A stretch of DNA of 64,000 nt, from positions 62,001 through 126,000 of the forward strand of contig JAIXMN010000042.1 in assembly GCA_025716815.1 (NCBI GenBank), given 5' to 3'. Positions 11,347 through 22,912 of this stretch are shown here, in pieces. Source of the stretch: Dichotomocladium elegans. Lineage: Eukaryota > Mucoromycota > Mucoromycetes > Mucorales > Lichtheimiaceae. Under the pieces are notes generated by a model. The model was not told the DNA's origin. It saw nothing but the letters and a program-made list of their open reading frames with translations, and made no database searches. How positions within the stretch are numbered: the first letter of the stretch is position 1; each line of letters starts with the position of its first letter. The position numbers were made by a program, and so were the translations under genes.

Positions 11347-12502
11347 ATGCGAAGAAACGAAAATCTCGTGCTGGTGAGGAAAATAGAGCACTGCTATCAA
11401 CTTCTCTGAACGCACAATTCGTTATGATAAGCACAATATATTCACCTGACAGTTTTGGTGGATATATATGCATGTATATATATATGGAACACTAGGTTGG
11501 CTCGAAGGTCATTCTGGTCCCATATAAGAAAGAACATGTCTTGAAGTATCATGACTGGATGCAATCGCCATTCCTGCAAGGTTAGACGACAAATCGGCAG
11601 GCTGTAGCAGAATTCTGAAACTTGTCATGTAACCAGTTCTCGATAATAATAGAAATGACTGCCTCGGAGCCACTGACACTGGACGAGGAATATGCGATGC
11701 AGCGATCCTGGCATGAGGACGAGAAAAGTAAATTATCCATCGCTACTTTTTTTTACTTTCTGTTCTCGATGTTTAAATATGAGTGCGTACATCCTAGAGT
11801 GCACGTTTATCATTCTTGATGCATCCAAAGGTAGAGAGATAATCGATGATATTAAGATTGAAGGAGACCGAAGTGATGAGCTTTGAATCTGATTGTTATT
11901 CTCTCTCTGCAGTGATGATAGGAGATGTGAATATTTTCCTGAATGACCCTGACGACGACCCTACGTTTGGCGAGATTGAGATTATGATTGCGGAAGCCGA
12001 CTATCGGCGAAATGGGTGCGGTCTCGAGGCACTAAAGATCATGATGGGCTACGGCAAGTAAAAAGAGAAACACGCATATACGCGGGGAGAGAGAGAGAGA
12101 GAAGGCTACGTTACACTCGTAAATATGTATAAGCGTTTATTTACATGCAGTATAACACATGTTTCTCCCATATACAACACAGCCTTGACAGAATTAGGAA
12201 TCAAGACATTCCATGCCAAAATTTCCATGGCAAATGAACCAAGCATCAATCTTTTCAAAGACAAGCTAGGCTTCTACCCTGTATCCGAATCTCAGATCTT
12301 TCGAGAGGTGACTCTTGAATGGTCATTGTGCACTCCGGGGCCTTCTGTTACTTGTGACGATGATCAGGAACCGTCGTATGGGTCGATGGCCAGTGCTGAT
12401 CAACGTAAGAAGATCAAGTCAATACAAGATGAGGTGCTCCAGCTGTGGACGACGACGGTTCAGAAAGAGCAATGGGATGACTTTCATTTTAGTATGAAAT
12501 AA
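11347..12502 (+). CDS. N-acetyltransferase 9-like (NAT9) GNAT protein
   Basis: Six exons: 11347..11373, 11496..11580, 11653..11727, 11798..11830, 11913..12053, 12183..12502; phases close to 226 aa. The start MRRNENLVL joins VGSKVILVPYKKEHV, the NAT9 N-terminal pattern. Then come TASEPLTLDEEYAMQ, the acidic DPDDDPTFGEIEIMIAE, and the acetyl-CoA-binding signature around RRNGCGLEAL. The C-terminal HAKISMANEPSINLFKDKLG is the usual end of the GNAT fold. In animals NAT9 is a cytoplasmic protein linked to microtubules; the substrate in fungi is not established. Intron 5 (12054..12182) needs a GC donor (ACG|GCAAGT): joining there restores YALTELGI, whereas no GT donor keeps the frame. A 33-bp exon 4 is required for KCTFIILDA. 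Confidence 0.85.
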
Positions 12503-13472
12503 AAAAATAAAGTATATGATTGAACTCTCTGATGGGTGAAAAGCATGCACCGCCCTTCCTTTCTCAAAGGACATGCTGGGCTTCTACAGGATGCAAGAAA
12601 CTCCTTTTCTTCCATAAAATAAAAGTAGCCTTGAGATGCACGATCGACACTGAGCTATCTTTTTTTCTCTGCAGGTGAAGAGAAATAAGGTAGATTTGCA
12701 TCTAACTATCGGCTTCAAGAATATTACTCCTTCCAGACCCCTACTTCTTCCAAGCATGCCGGCCAATCGCCTCAGTATGCTAATCTCTGCGGAACTAACA
12801 GCATTAGAGATGTTTACAAAGGATATCCCCCGTATATATGTATATATCTACGTACGACATTCTCGATCCCTACATGGATCGAACTTGCGATATTATTGGA
12901 GTGAGCTAATCTCGTCTAGACGAGCTTTCGGGCGTTCGTTGACAGCGCAGCTTGCTCGCAAGACACCAAAATCTGATCGCCCATATTTTTATCTTAATAG
13001 GCCCCCTGTCTTTTGGAGTAACAGTTCAGCAATAGTTGGTATGCAGTTTAAATAGGTCACGCGGGTAGCAACCTGCCCCCACAACTGCTCCCCCCGGCGT
13101 TTACTCACTTGTAAATACAGTGGAAGTGCATCTGCAAAGTTATAGAGCCCGTGCGTGTAAGGCGTTATGAATGCTTATGATCTGCAAAACAAATAATGAT
13201 GATTGGTTGTGTTTCCTGATATTTATGCCGTTGAGGAAGGAAAAATTAGATGGTCCAGTACCTACAAGGTACACCATCGTGCAGGTTTGTGTCCTACAGG
13301 TAGATACATTTGTTTTATACGGTGCTAATCAGGTTGATCGGCCAGTCAATCAGGCTTGAGAGGATTGCATTCTAACCCCGGAGATCTTCATCATAAAGGC
13401 CAACGAAAGAACCTTGCTCTTTTCTTGTTACTCTTTAAACGTCCTTCTTCTTACCTTTTCCTTTTTGTCCTA
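12503..13472. other. Intergenic region
   Basis: No recognisable gene. A 126-codon open frame at 12675-13055 lacks an ATG start and any domain. A tRNA-like TTCGATC motif near 12,880 (minus) does not fold into an acceptor stem. Confidence 0.4.
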
Positions 13473-14407
13473 ATGGCTGTCCCTATCAACACCAAGATTA
13501 GCTCAACTGCTGATTCTGACCTTCTAGGCAACGCGTTCGAGACACAAACGCATCCACCGATCGGAGAGGTACTGCGGAATCCAAATGACGAATGCAAAGA
13601 CAAACAAGGCAATGCCATGAAGCCCGAGTCTGTCGGTGTTCTGCGCATGCCTATCCATCGATGCAAGGTCCTGATAATCAACATGACAGAGAGAAAGAGA
13701 GAGAGAGAGATAAACCATTTGATATATTTTTTCTGGGTTCCTCGCTGACCGTCTCGCGTTAGGCAAACGCGCAAACTGTTTATATCACAACAGGTTATGG
13801 ATGGAGTCAGACAAAGGAGACGGTGGTGTAAGTGCAAACATTCTTCTCATTATCTATTTCCATTGCAGGCCTTGTTGGCACTCCTCTTTGGATGCTGATA
13901 AAACGCCATCTTTGCTTAGTATTTATTTGACGATTCAAAATGCTATCCGTATTACACCCGATCAATATCTTCTTGAAGTTGAACCACGCTCGGTGCAGTT
14001 GACCATTGTGAGTAGGAGCAGAAGAGAGTGATAGATTCGGAATGTGTCTGAACTTTAATCCATCAGAGCGGACATGAAGGCGCAAACTACAACTTTCGTA
14101 TATCCCAATTGAATGGAGAAGTGGTACCTGGAAAGTCAACATTAAAGGTGACTTCCTCCGGACAATGGTATTCGCTCGCCTACAAATGCGATCGTTCTAA
14201 AATAGCATTTCCATTCTGCATTCGCAGCTTAGGCGATCGAAAATCATCGTGCATTTGTTTAAGGCCCGTGCGGGCAGGGAATGGACGGACATTCGCCTTA
14301 GAAGCACGCGTGACGTGTACGACCAACTCGAACGAGAACGAGGTACGCTTTGTCACAGTTCGGGCATTGCGCAGGCTTCCCTCTTTAACCATTTTGCATG
14401 CAACTAG
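13473..14407 (+). CDS. CS-domain (p23/SGT1/CHORD-type) protein
   Basis: Exons 13473..13667, 13763..13827, 13920..14007, 14067..14147, 14228..14407; phases close to 202 aa. The recognisable part is a CS domain: GYGWSQTKETVVIYLTIQNA, then EVEPRSVQLTI, NYNFRISQLNGEVVPGKSTL, and SKIIVHLFKARAGREW, which follows the strand order of CHORDC1, melusin and SGT1 CS domains (HSP90 co-chaperone fold). The N-terminal 65 residues carry one Cys and one HRC but no complete CHORD zinc pattern. The first donor (AAG|GTCCTG) is weak, so exon 1 may be mis-joined. HSP90 association is inference from the domain. The C-terminal 20 residues after the CS domain are uncertain because a GT-rich alternative splice exists. 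Confidence 0.65.
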
Positions 14408-15231
14408 GGACATCTTTTTGTTCGTCCCTCCCACAGGTATTTAATACCTTTGATGTTCCTTCAGAATCTCGCGGGCGCTGTTCACATCATTGAATCATAC
14501 AATCTTCGATTACGGAATAAATTGTTTTGCATAGTGGATCGACTAACCAAGTACAATCTGTCGGTTATTCTAACACAGTATAACATCCTCGATTAGATTG
14601 TCAATTAAGTTTTATCATGCTGCCATGTCTCCAGACTTGAGATTTGTGATGTTGTTCATGTTAAAATCCTCAGCGTCCCTTCCATGCGGTCATATCCATT
14701 AATGCTACTCAGACGCGGCTTCTTTCATAGGTTATAAAGGCTTGGTCGCAAGGATTTTAGATCAGCTTCACCCATACGTCGATCTTCCGCGTTAGCTCAC
14801 GGATGAAGATTGCCCAGCAGGTTCTGTGTCACCTGAAAATGGAGCGGCTGGCTTTAAAAATAGCCTATTCCACCTGTTTTTGGCCTATCACAAGTACAAA
14901 AAAGGAAGGTTGACGACTGCCCCCATAAATGGAAATGGCGAAAATGGAGGCTGGGGGCATGGGTGCTTCGTCTAGATTGCTTTAGAGGCATTGTAAGATA
15001 GTGATCCTGGATATCCTGCGCTGGCCTCCTGGCGCTCTATATCCTGGTCCGCTTAAATATACGATAGCTGATTTCTTCCAAAACAAGCCGGCAGGGATGG
15101 GCAGAAAAAAGGTACTTTCCTTTTTTAGGTTTATGTCCCCGATGATGTAACTGGCCCAAGTTATATGTAGTGCAGTTCCTCCATCCTCCTTTCTCTCTTC
15201 CTTGATAGACTTGCGGCTCAACTCAAACGAC
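14408..15231. other. Intergenic region upstream of the bZIP gene
   Basis: No open frame with a recognisable product; contains the promoter of the bZIP gene. No RNA gene or repeat seen. Confidence 0.4.
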
Positions 15232-16757
15232 ATGGATTTTAACCAGAGCTTTCTGAATTGGATTTGCGAGCAGACTCAGCTAGACCTCGATGTCCAACTT
15301 GAAGAGACACCAAAGCCGCAGGCTGATGTTATTTCTGAGCTTTCGAGCAATTGCAATGTCGATAGCGATGTGCCAGTGATCAACGCTTTCACCGGCGATG
15401 AAGTTACTTCCAACAAGAATGGTTACCTTGATATGTTCCTTTCACAGAATACATGGGATCACAATGCTCAGCAGCCCAGCAGCCCACTCCTTCAGTTTGG
15501 TGGTAGCAGCGGTAGCAGCAGCAGCAGCACTGGATTGTCGGATAGTGACGACAAGGATACTATGGAAAGCCACGCATTGTCCAGGGGAAATGCATCCATA
15601 AGTCGTAGTCTCAAGGTGTCCGTACCAGACAGCACCAGCGCCCCGCGCGCCAGTTATCGTTCCACGATGCCTACTACGGGCCGTCTCGATTTCCGCGTCA
15701 CTAGAACGGCAGACTGCAACGTGAGCGATTCCGAACTCAAGAAGATGACCTCCAAAGAACGGCGGCAGCTTCGAAATAAGATTTCTGCTCGCAACTTTCG
15801 GCAGCGAAGAAAAGGTAGAATTCATGTCCCTGGCCCTCGCTCTATTTTTGCGTATGCTGATTTTTCATTTCGACAGATTTCATCGCGTCTCTCGAGGAAC
15901 AAATTGAGAAACTCGAGTCAGAAAAGGCTCAGCTGGAGCACAAGGTCACGAGAGCATACGAGATCGTGGATAAGCTGCAGAAAGAGAACGATCAGTTGCG
16001 GGCGGATTTAGCCGTGGCACAACAGCCGGTTACAGCAGTTCCCGCCGCACCACAAATTCTCATGAGCAATACCACAAATGATGGGAGTGCCATTACCATG
16101 TGGGACTCTTTCCTACAGGATTCAACCTGGCTGTCGCATGTTGCAATGCCCCGGTGGGACTTCTCGCATTTATTCTCTAAAGATCAAGAACGACCGCCTT
16201 TTTCGTCTTCGCTTGTTCATATGCCAGCGCGCGAGGCGTTCAGACGATATCCTTTGCTTGGCCCTGCGCTCATGTCTATTGTTCTTGATCATGCGATGGG
16301 CTTTAGCACTGACGAGCTTATTAAGCTCACCTCTGACACGAACCCTGAGAAGAAGACGAAAGATTTCCTGCCCCTGGCGTTTGAAGCAATAGGTGATCGC
16401 GGATATATTGAAGAGTTGAAAGAAGAGAGCGATGATGATGGTAGTGAGTCGGAGGATGATCAGGATGCAGATGAACTCGAAGAACCTCCTGCCGGACTGT
16501 CGGGCCGTGCTTGCCTCAAGTCCTGGTTCAAGAAGAACGTTTGCTGCAAAGATGTGCAGAGGAACGAGCCGCCCCAGATGGAACAGCAAAAGCATCAAGA
16601 ATGCACCATAAAGAACCTTAGTTACTGGATCGCATCGTACCTCTCCCACCACTTTGTTGAGTATAAGCAACAGATGTTATCGATCTGCCCGAAAGCAGCC
16701 GGGGCTATAGAAACTCGATCTACAGGCGCTATCACCCACCAATGCCAATGTGCATAA
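15232..16757 (+). CDS. bZIP transcription factor
   Basis: Two exons, 15232..15814 and 15877..16757 (phase 1), 487 aa. Residues about 170-194 form a basic region (KERRQLRNKISARNFRQRRK) and the intron falls exactly between it and the leucine zipper, which begins DFIASLEEQIEKLE and extends to about residue 232 with Leu/Ile heptads. The variant core SARNFRQRRK, with Asn-Phe in place of the common Ala/Ser pair, is typical of a fungal bZIP subgroup. N-terminal Ser-rich sequence and a C-terminal acidic stretch (about residues 325-350) may be activation regions. A Cys-containing segment near the C terminus (LKSWFKKNVCCKD) is unusual. Regulated genes are unknown. Confidence 0.88.
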
Positions 16758-18529
16758 ACTACCCCTCTTCTGTTGGATGATCATTTGTATACAACTGCCT
16801 TTCCGCTACCTATTCAGTTTTTCCACTTCACCCTGCTTTGTATCCCAGTTATCTTTACGTTCATATAAGTTTTTGTTATCTTTCATCCTTGGGACTATTC
16901 TCCCATTGTATACGCATTTTCTCTCTTTTCCTCATTGCTTTTTCCCTTTACGTCATTCGCACTCATCCTCATATAGTATACTTATTTTTTTAAAAAAAAA
17001 AAAAGGTCGTATCTATAAAGTGTACACCTTAGTTCACTCCCGAAGCGCCGTATGGATGCTCTGGTAATTGTGTGAGGAGGCTAGCAGCGACCGAAAAAGA
17101 GACCTGTGGTGGGTGAGTAAGGAAGGATCAAATGGGGCCCATGGAGATAGTAGAGAAAGAGCTCCTGGGTAGGGTAAGATTGGTTAATAATGTAGTAATG
17201 AAAGGCGAGGTAAGATTTTAGAGACACATACCGGTTAAGTCCAAGCAAGAGAGGGTGGTAATGGGTGGAGGAAGGAAGTCGCTCAGTCAGAGCCTTCATT
17301 ATTTTGCATAAAACCATGACCTTTTTTCAGCAGGTGTTTTTCTGACCTTCCATAATGAAGATCTGTCGGAACTCTGGATAATATTGCAACCTCGGACCGG
17401 ATGACAAGCCCACTCCCAACCCCACCCTTAGCCTTTGTGGGAGATTATGTTTGAACTCGTCCATTGTATTCTTTGTAGATGACCCAATGTAAACTTCATA
17501 ATACATACTGCGCATGGAAGATGAAACATCTAATCGAAATATACACATCATTCGCGGCTCGTGGGTTATAGAATATTACGCCGGCATTGTTGGTTCATTG
17601 TAGGTGCATTCTTCCATCTTTATATAAACATTAGAAAACCATGCATACGCTATCACTAGACGAATCTTTGAAGCATGAATAGCACCCAGTATATCAAGTC
17701 CTCTGTTGTACCCATATGAATGAAAAAAAGGAATCATTCATCTTTTACGCTATTGGATGCTTCATTTAGTCGTGGTGTTCTTGAGTATCTTGCTTCGTCG
17801 TTCCTGTCTATATATAAATGGATGTGTGATCATTTTAGGTGTTTGAATTCCTCGATCTCGGAAAATCGATGTATAACCGTCTATCCATTCTAAAAGAACC
17901 CCTCTTCCGCTCTTTATTGCAAATATGAGAAGGATCCCTGCTACTGTAAACTCCGAGGTAGGCGCATGTGCCTCAATTCGATCGAGTCTCGCTACTCGCA
18001 CATCTTTGTGTAGCAGTAGCTACAGTGACGGGTCACTATCGACCGACGACCAAGATACTACAAGGATAACGATCACGATCAAGGCCGCATCTCCGGCGAC
18101 GATATTATGTACCACACTCACTTTCTCTATACGACGATCCTATATGTATACCACTGTTATTACCCCGCTACTGTTTACTATATAAACAAGGATGCCCTGT
18201 GACGTCGGGCATCCCCACGTTGTATGATTATAATCATCGTTCTTCTCGTTGCGTTCGCGCTTCCTCAATGCTGTATATCAGACGTTCTTCATAAGTACTC
18301 GCACACCAGTGCCTGTATTGTTACACTTGATTCCTCTTGTCTAATGGTGCTTTTTGCTTTGCATTCCTTCATATCCTACCTTTCTGTATTGCTTCTGGAG
18401 CATCGCTTTTTTTTTCTCTAATACGTGGTATATGATACCGATCATTTGGCTTTAAACAGGCCGGAAAAAGAAAGATTTTTCATCTGGGAAATGATATGCA
18501 TAAACACTCAGTATATTCCAGAATCAAAG
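16758..18529. other. Gene-poor interval with a diverged repeat fragment
   Basis: Holds the bZIP 3' UTR (T-rich with poly-A tract at about 16,990-17,003). At 17,085-17,300 lies a fragment related to 43,150-43,500 (both read on the minus strand: a PLLLGLNR/PLFHGLIR-like sequence, then a GTATG donor-like site, then ATTAACCAATC). Short frames at 17,327-17,551 and around 17,925-18,185 have no recognised domain. Confidence 0.4.
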
Positions 18530-19863
18530 TCGTGCCCTGCCAGTTCTGAAGTCGCAGAATCACAAAAATAAAATCGCGTTTTGCCCAGAAGTCTTTGCGC
18601 ATGATGACATGCATGCATACACGGAAAGATGTTGCGCCTCTATAAAGATTTGTCCTTTTGGCTCCCTCTCTTTTATACACTTTTACATTCTGAAATGAGC
18701 AACCTATTCTTTTACGAACATGGCCAAGATCTAAGATGGCGAAGGTCATGTCATTGATGAGCGTGGCTGTCCTGAACTTATGGACTATGTTGTTGACGAA
18801 GAAGTGTACTCTCTGTAATCCAGTTATTCTCTCGCTGAATACCCGGGTAGCATATCTTGCAGAGATAACTTTAAGCTTACTACCACACACATTCCGGACT
18901 GAAAGGATACAGGCATTCGGATGAAAGAAGCGGGGATCAAGCGCAGTTACACAGCGTACACGGATGTTTGAGAAGGTCTTGACTGCATCTGCTGCTAGGG
19001 ATCCATGTTCTTTCGGCCCAGCAATGGCGCGTTACAGTACGAGAAAGGCCTCGATAGCATCTTTAAGAAACCTAAAGCGAAGGGTCGTTCGCGTATTCTC
19101 AATAAAGAGCATAAGAGCGTTATTTTAGAATGCGATGATGAGAATCCATCCATTGTCGTAGAGCAGCTGATGGGACAGCTGCTCCAAAGATTTGAGAGTC
19201 TCAAAGTATCTAGAACGATGCTCTATCGATTTACGAAAACAAACGCAACTTGATCATTGAAAAATGGCTCGGTTTCAGCCTGTAGACAGGAATAGTACTG
19301 CGAAGATCCAAGCGTGCCTTGGTTGGGTGCGCAAATGGGACAGGACCGACATTGACTTTAGGAAAAACTGTGTTTTCCTTGACAAGTCTGTATTCCATAT
19401 TAATATGAAACGCAGCATGGCATGGTCAGAGAAAGGGACTCCTGCATTGTCACAATACCAAAGACAACCACAATCTTGGGAGCAATCTCAGCATCAGGGA
19501 TCATTAAGTATAGCTTGAGACTCCCTCAGTCCCCAATCGAGAGCAGGTCAATCTGAAGTTGCGAGCAGAGGAACTGCAACTGGACATTATCCCAGCTTCT
19601 TTAAGGCTAGAATGGACGAGATGGATAATAATGAACATACGAAGGACCATTATTTGGTGATGGATAATGCACCCATCCATAAGGCTAAAGATACCTCTAA
19701 ATACGTCGAGTCTCAACGATATCGATGTGCTTATCTTCCACCCTACTCGCCTGAACGCAATACGATTGAGCAGTTTTGGTCAGCTGTCAAGAGTAAGGTA
19801 AAAAATAATAGGTTACCCTTGTTCCATTCTGCAATCTTAATATTCCGGATCCTCTGTAGATAA
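18530..19863 (+). mobile_element. Degenerate mariner/Tc1-like element, copy 1
   Basis: The transposase is broken by stops and frameshifts but is readable in pieces. It begins MSNLFFYEHGQD near 18,696 after a shared 5' flank, then AGIKRSYTAYTD, KPKAKGRSRILNKEHKS (19,070s), and the DDE core CVFLDKSVFHINMK, LVMDNAPIHKAKD, and YSPERNTIEQFWSAVK near 19,790. Asp, Asp and Glu of the triad are all visible, but the open frame is interrupted several times (for example before 19264 and around 19520). Related copies lie at 45,420-46,760 (-) and 57,364-58,010 (-). Terminal inverted repeats and target duplications could not be delimited by eye. Confidence 0.8.
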
Positions 19864-20769
19864 CGATATCAGCCTAATTCAAGTGCCTCGAGAGGAGACG
19901 ATATGGGCTTTGAGTGGAACCGTGGTTTGGATGGCGCTCGCGCAGGTCCACCCCCACCATGATTTTGTCATGGTGCTTTTGCCTTCGTCTGCTTCCTCCG
20001 CTGCTTCTCCCGACGCTTCTGTCGCTGGCGTTGTCGTTGGCCCGTCGTCGATGCTTAATAACTCCACATTCTTCCTTTGTTCCCTCTTCTGCCATGTTAC
20101 TGCAATGGCACACCTAACTACCTTTGGGGGAAGCTAAAGAGTAAGAAGGGGGCTGACATTTCGGGCATGTCTCCGGCCTTCTTTATCCATGCGATATATT
20201 ATTTTTGAGAATGAAATATATCATGTGATTCCGAAGTGATCATCTATTTTCCAAATATAACGGGGAGCGATGATGCTGCGCCAAGGTTTGATAGAACTTA
20301 GATTTACAAGACAAAACTGGCGCTCGATACAGGAGTGGCGCCAGCCAGCGAGCATACGCGATGTGTGTTAAGGAATCACTGGCAGCGATGGCGTCTCATT
20401 TCATCCATCGGGTGAATGGTTGTTATCAAAGTGGATCATGGCTTCTAGAATCGTGTCGAGCTTATGCTAATTTAGATGGCTTTACAGTAAACGGTAACTC
20501 GATTAGAACGGTTTGCTCCTTCCATAAAAGCATGGTAGTCAGCTCATTACAAGAACTGGATGAGTCCCGGTTGGGTAACTCGGCGTGGCTGTGCGATATA
20601 TCCGAAGAGATAAGAGGTCAAATTATCGGTTGCACAAGTAATTTGGTGTCCACAATAGAGTGCACAAATCACAAAACTCACAATGTGAAAAATTTCCATC
20701 TTCTTTCCCCTTCTCTCCCTTCCATCCTACATCCTTCTTTCACAACTACTCACTTCACCACAAGGGCTG
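19864..20769. other. Intergenic region downstream of the mariner remnant
   Basis: Low-complexity GC-rich stretch at about 19,975-20,060, then the promoter and 5' leader of the next gene. A 144-codon frame at 20361-20795 overlaps the next start codon and has no recognised domain; treated as leader sequence. Confidence 0.4.
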
Positions 20770-21909
20770 ATGAAGCGATCAGGCACTTACGTTAATAGTG
20801 AACGACCAAGTAGCCCCCGACGATCCGTGAGCATTGACGAACGCCAGCGAAGAGCTAGTATCGATAGCACTAAATACGATAACGGTGCGATTACCACTAT
20901 ATTGCACAATGTGACCTTTAGCTCGCTCTTAGAAGACAGCAGACGCGAGCGCGAGCTTAACTCTCAGGGCACCCAGATATCTGAACAGTCTTGCTTTGCA
21001 AACGGACTCACCACAATTCTCGAAGAAGATGATCTTCAGTATGAGCCGTTGACGTCTGCTGAACTGGAGAAATTCCGGCGTCACTTTCTCAAGGCAACCC
21101 AGCACTTGCAGAGCGAACTGCACAACAGTTATGTGCTTTTGACAGGAATCGGCTACGTCCCTGCGGTGATTACCATGATTCAGTTCCTTGAACCCAGCAG
21201 CTACTATTTCGAGAAAGGCCAAGGGCAGACATATCTGTACCTTGTCCTGGCCGCTATCAGTTTCTATATCATTAGCTACAGCTTCCTCTACTACTGTTTG
21301 TTCCCCTGGTTTGCATCATCCATGACAACAAAAAACATTGCCCCTCTGCGCGATCTAATCAATCCAGAGGACGACCCACCCACCATCTGGGCCACACTCG
21401 ATTACAAGATGGTCCGAGGGAGCGTTAATGATCGGTCCGTAGGCTTGCACTACATGCCAAGCGTCCTTGGTGCCTATCGCCTCATGTACATCATTTATGA
21501 TGTCGCATCCGGAATCCTCTCCTTCGTCATGCTCACTGCTATCCTCTTATCGGAAAAAAATGAAAATTACTACACAAATGGTGGCCTTGAGCAGCTCGTA
21601 TTTACCATTTGGATCTTCGTCATCAATACTCTATTATTCCTAACCCATATTTATCAAGTCATATCGACGGACAAAGAGATACGCCACCAATGGCGTGAGC
21701 GACAAAAAAGGATTCAGGGAGAGAATTTCCAGAATAGACCATCATTATTACGGTCATCTAGCCAATTCTCGGCTTCATCGACAAATACCGTAGATGGTAT
21801 GAAAGAGTATCGTCCAATGGTCGTCACAGAGCCACGAGATCTATATCTCCACCCGACTGACGGGAGGCATGTACCCCTCAGACAATCTACGATTCGAATG
21901 TCCTATTAA
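20770..21909 (+). CDS. Four-pass membrane protein of unknown function
   Basis: Single exon of 379 aa from the ATG at 20770. A polar, Ser/Arg-rich N-terminal region (about 95 residues) contains RRSVSIDERQRRAS, a likely basophilic kinase target. Four hydrophobic segments follow: around VLLTGIGYVPAVITMIQF, YLYLVLAAISFYIISYSFLY, MYIIYDVASGILSFVMLTAI and LVFTIWIFVINTLLFLTHIY. The loop between spans 2 and 3 is about 70 residues (FASSMTTKNIAPLRDLINPE...). The C-terminal tail is cytosol-like, with RHQWRERQKR directly after the last span. I do not recognise the family. The absence of introns contrasts with most neighbours. Confidence 0.7.
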   Translation: MKRSGTYVNSERPSSPRRSVSIDERQRRASIDSTKYDNGAITTILHNVTFSSLLEDSRRERELNSQGTQISEQSCFANGLTTILEEDDLQYEPLTSAELEKFRRHFLKATQHLQSELHNSYVLLTGIGYVPAVITMIQFLEPSSYYFEKGQGQTYLYLVLAAISFYIISYSFLYYCLFPWFASSMTTKNIAPLRDLINPEDDPPTIWATLDYKMVRGSVNDRSVGLHYMPSVLGAYRLMYIIYDVASGILSFVMLTAILLSEKNENYYTNGGLEQLVFTIWIFVINTLLFLTHIYQVISTDKEIRHQWRERQKRIQGENFQNRPSLLRSSSQFSASSTNTVDGMKEYRPMVVTEPRDLYLHPTDGRHVPLRQSTIRMSY

Positions 21910-22218
21910 CTCGATAGCACATGGATCGCTATGCGGCGTATATATAGCGCTATCGTCATCCCTTCATCCTTCTACTCCCCGCATTATAGTACTCCATCAC
22001 TTGTAAATGTCCATACGCCTCGTTACTTTTATAGCACTTACTGGTCCATTATGCTGTCCATAATAAAGATATTTCTATTACTCAAGTTTGTCTATAATCA
22101 TATATGAAACTCCTAAAAAAAATCTATCATGTGCCCATAGGATTTCTTCATTAGGTGAGTCACTCATGCAATGGCTAAACATGTGACTGACCATGCTTAA
22201 ATGTAATATGTAGCACAG

Positions 22219-22912
22219 GCGGTATGATGACCGTTACGATTCTCCTACCAACATCCATCAGATTACCAAATATATCGTCTTCTACAAGGATCAGGTAAGT
22301 ATCACAAGTAGTTGTTGTCATTTCCTTTTCCGATCATTGTCCTCTCCTAGGTATACGTACTTCTCTCATGCATACATTCAAGCAAAACTGTTTCCGAGCT
22401 ACCCACTATGAGCATCTTCGAAACATTGTGTAAGGAACAGGTAAATACGCAAAGGTATGTTCTTATTGAATCGGCTTTTCACCGAACCAATCATCAATCC
22501 GGCGGTAAAATTCGCCAATGAGTTCTATAAACTACTTATTACATTGTCTATATTCTGTTTGTCAAGGCTTGTCCTTGCAAAAGTTGTTTAACATATTCGG
22601 TCAGATTTAATTCTTACACAGGAATAGCAACGAGTTCCGACCTATTTGATGATGTAATCGCGCTCGTGAATAGTCCCATTCATTTTTTTTAATCAAAATA
22701 GAATCCGTCAATATACCGCGTCCGAGGTTTGCGAAAAGTTGAAGTAATGGCTATTGTCGTGACTGGGGCATGCTTGAGAATATAGTATGTAATCCTCACA
22801 TATAATTAGCCAACATGTGTCCTCTTACGGTATTTTAGTAGATGGAGCCATGGACGCAGAATTCCTCGTGGATATATGGATGGCGTTGACAGAAGAGTCT
22901 GCGCTGTGAATG
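22219..22912 (+). pseudogene. Unrecognised multi-exon gene or gene remnant
   Basis: Exon-like blocks bounded by good splice signals: 22219..22294 (YDSPTNIHQITKYIVFYKDQ), 22351..22440 (VYVLLSCIHSSKT...ETLCKEQ), a block from 22567 (ACPCKSCLTYSVRFNSYTGI...), one from about 22,702 (NPSIYRVRGLRKVEVMAIVV) and a last one ending at about 22,908 (DGAMDAEFLVDIWMALTEES). The first two have canonical GTAAGT/GTAAAT donors. The blocks could not be joined into one frame and there is no clear start, so it may be decayed. I do not recognise it. Confidence 0.3.

Noticed and set aside
12850..12945. tRNA-like TTCGATC loop on the minus strand
   Set aside because: T-stem has a mismatch and no matching acceptor stem or anticodon arm is found about 72 bases away.
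19874..20113. Arg/Gln-rich minus-strand frame resembling a transposase tail
   Set aside because: Composition reflects a GC-rich low-complexity stretch; no motif supports it.
20361..20795. 144-codon frame overlapping the start of the four-pass membrane protein
   Set aside because: No domain and it overlaps the start of a much better supported gene; likely leader sequence.
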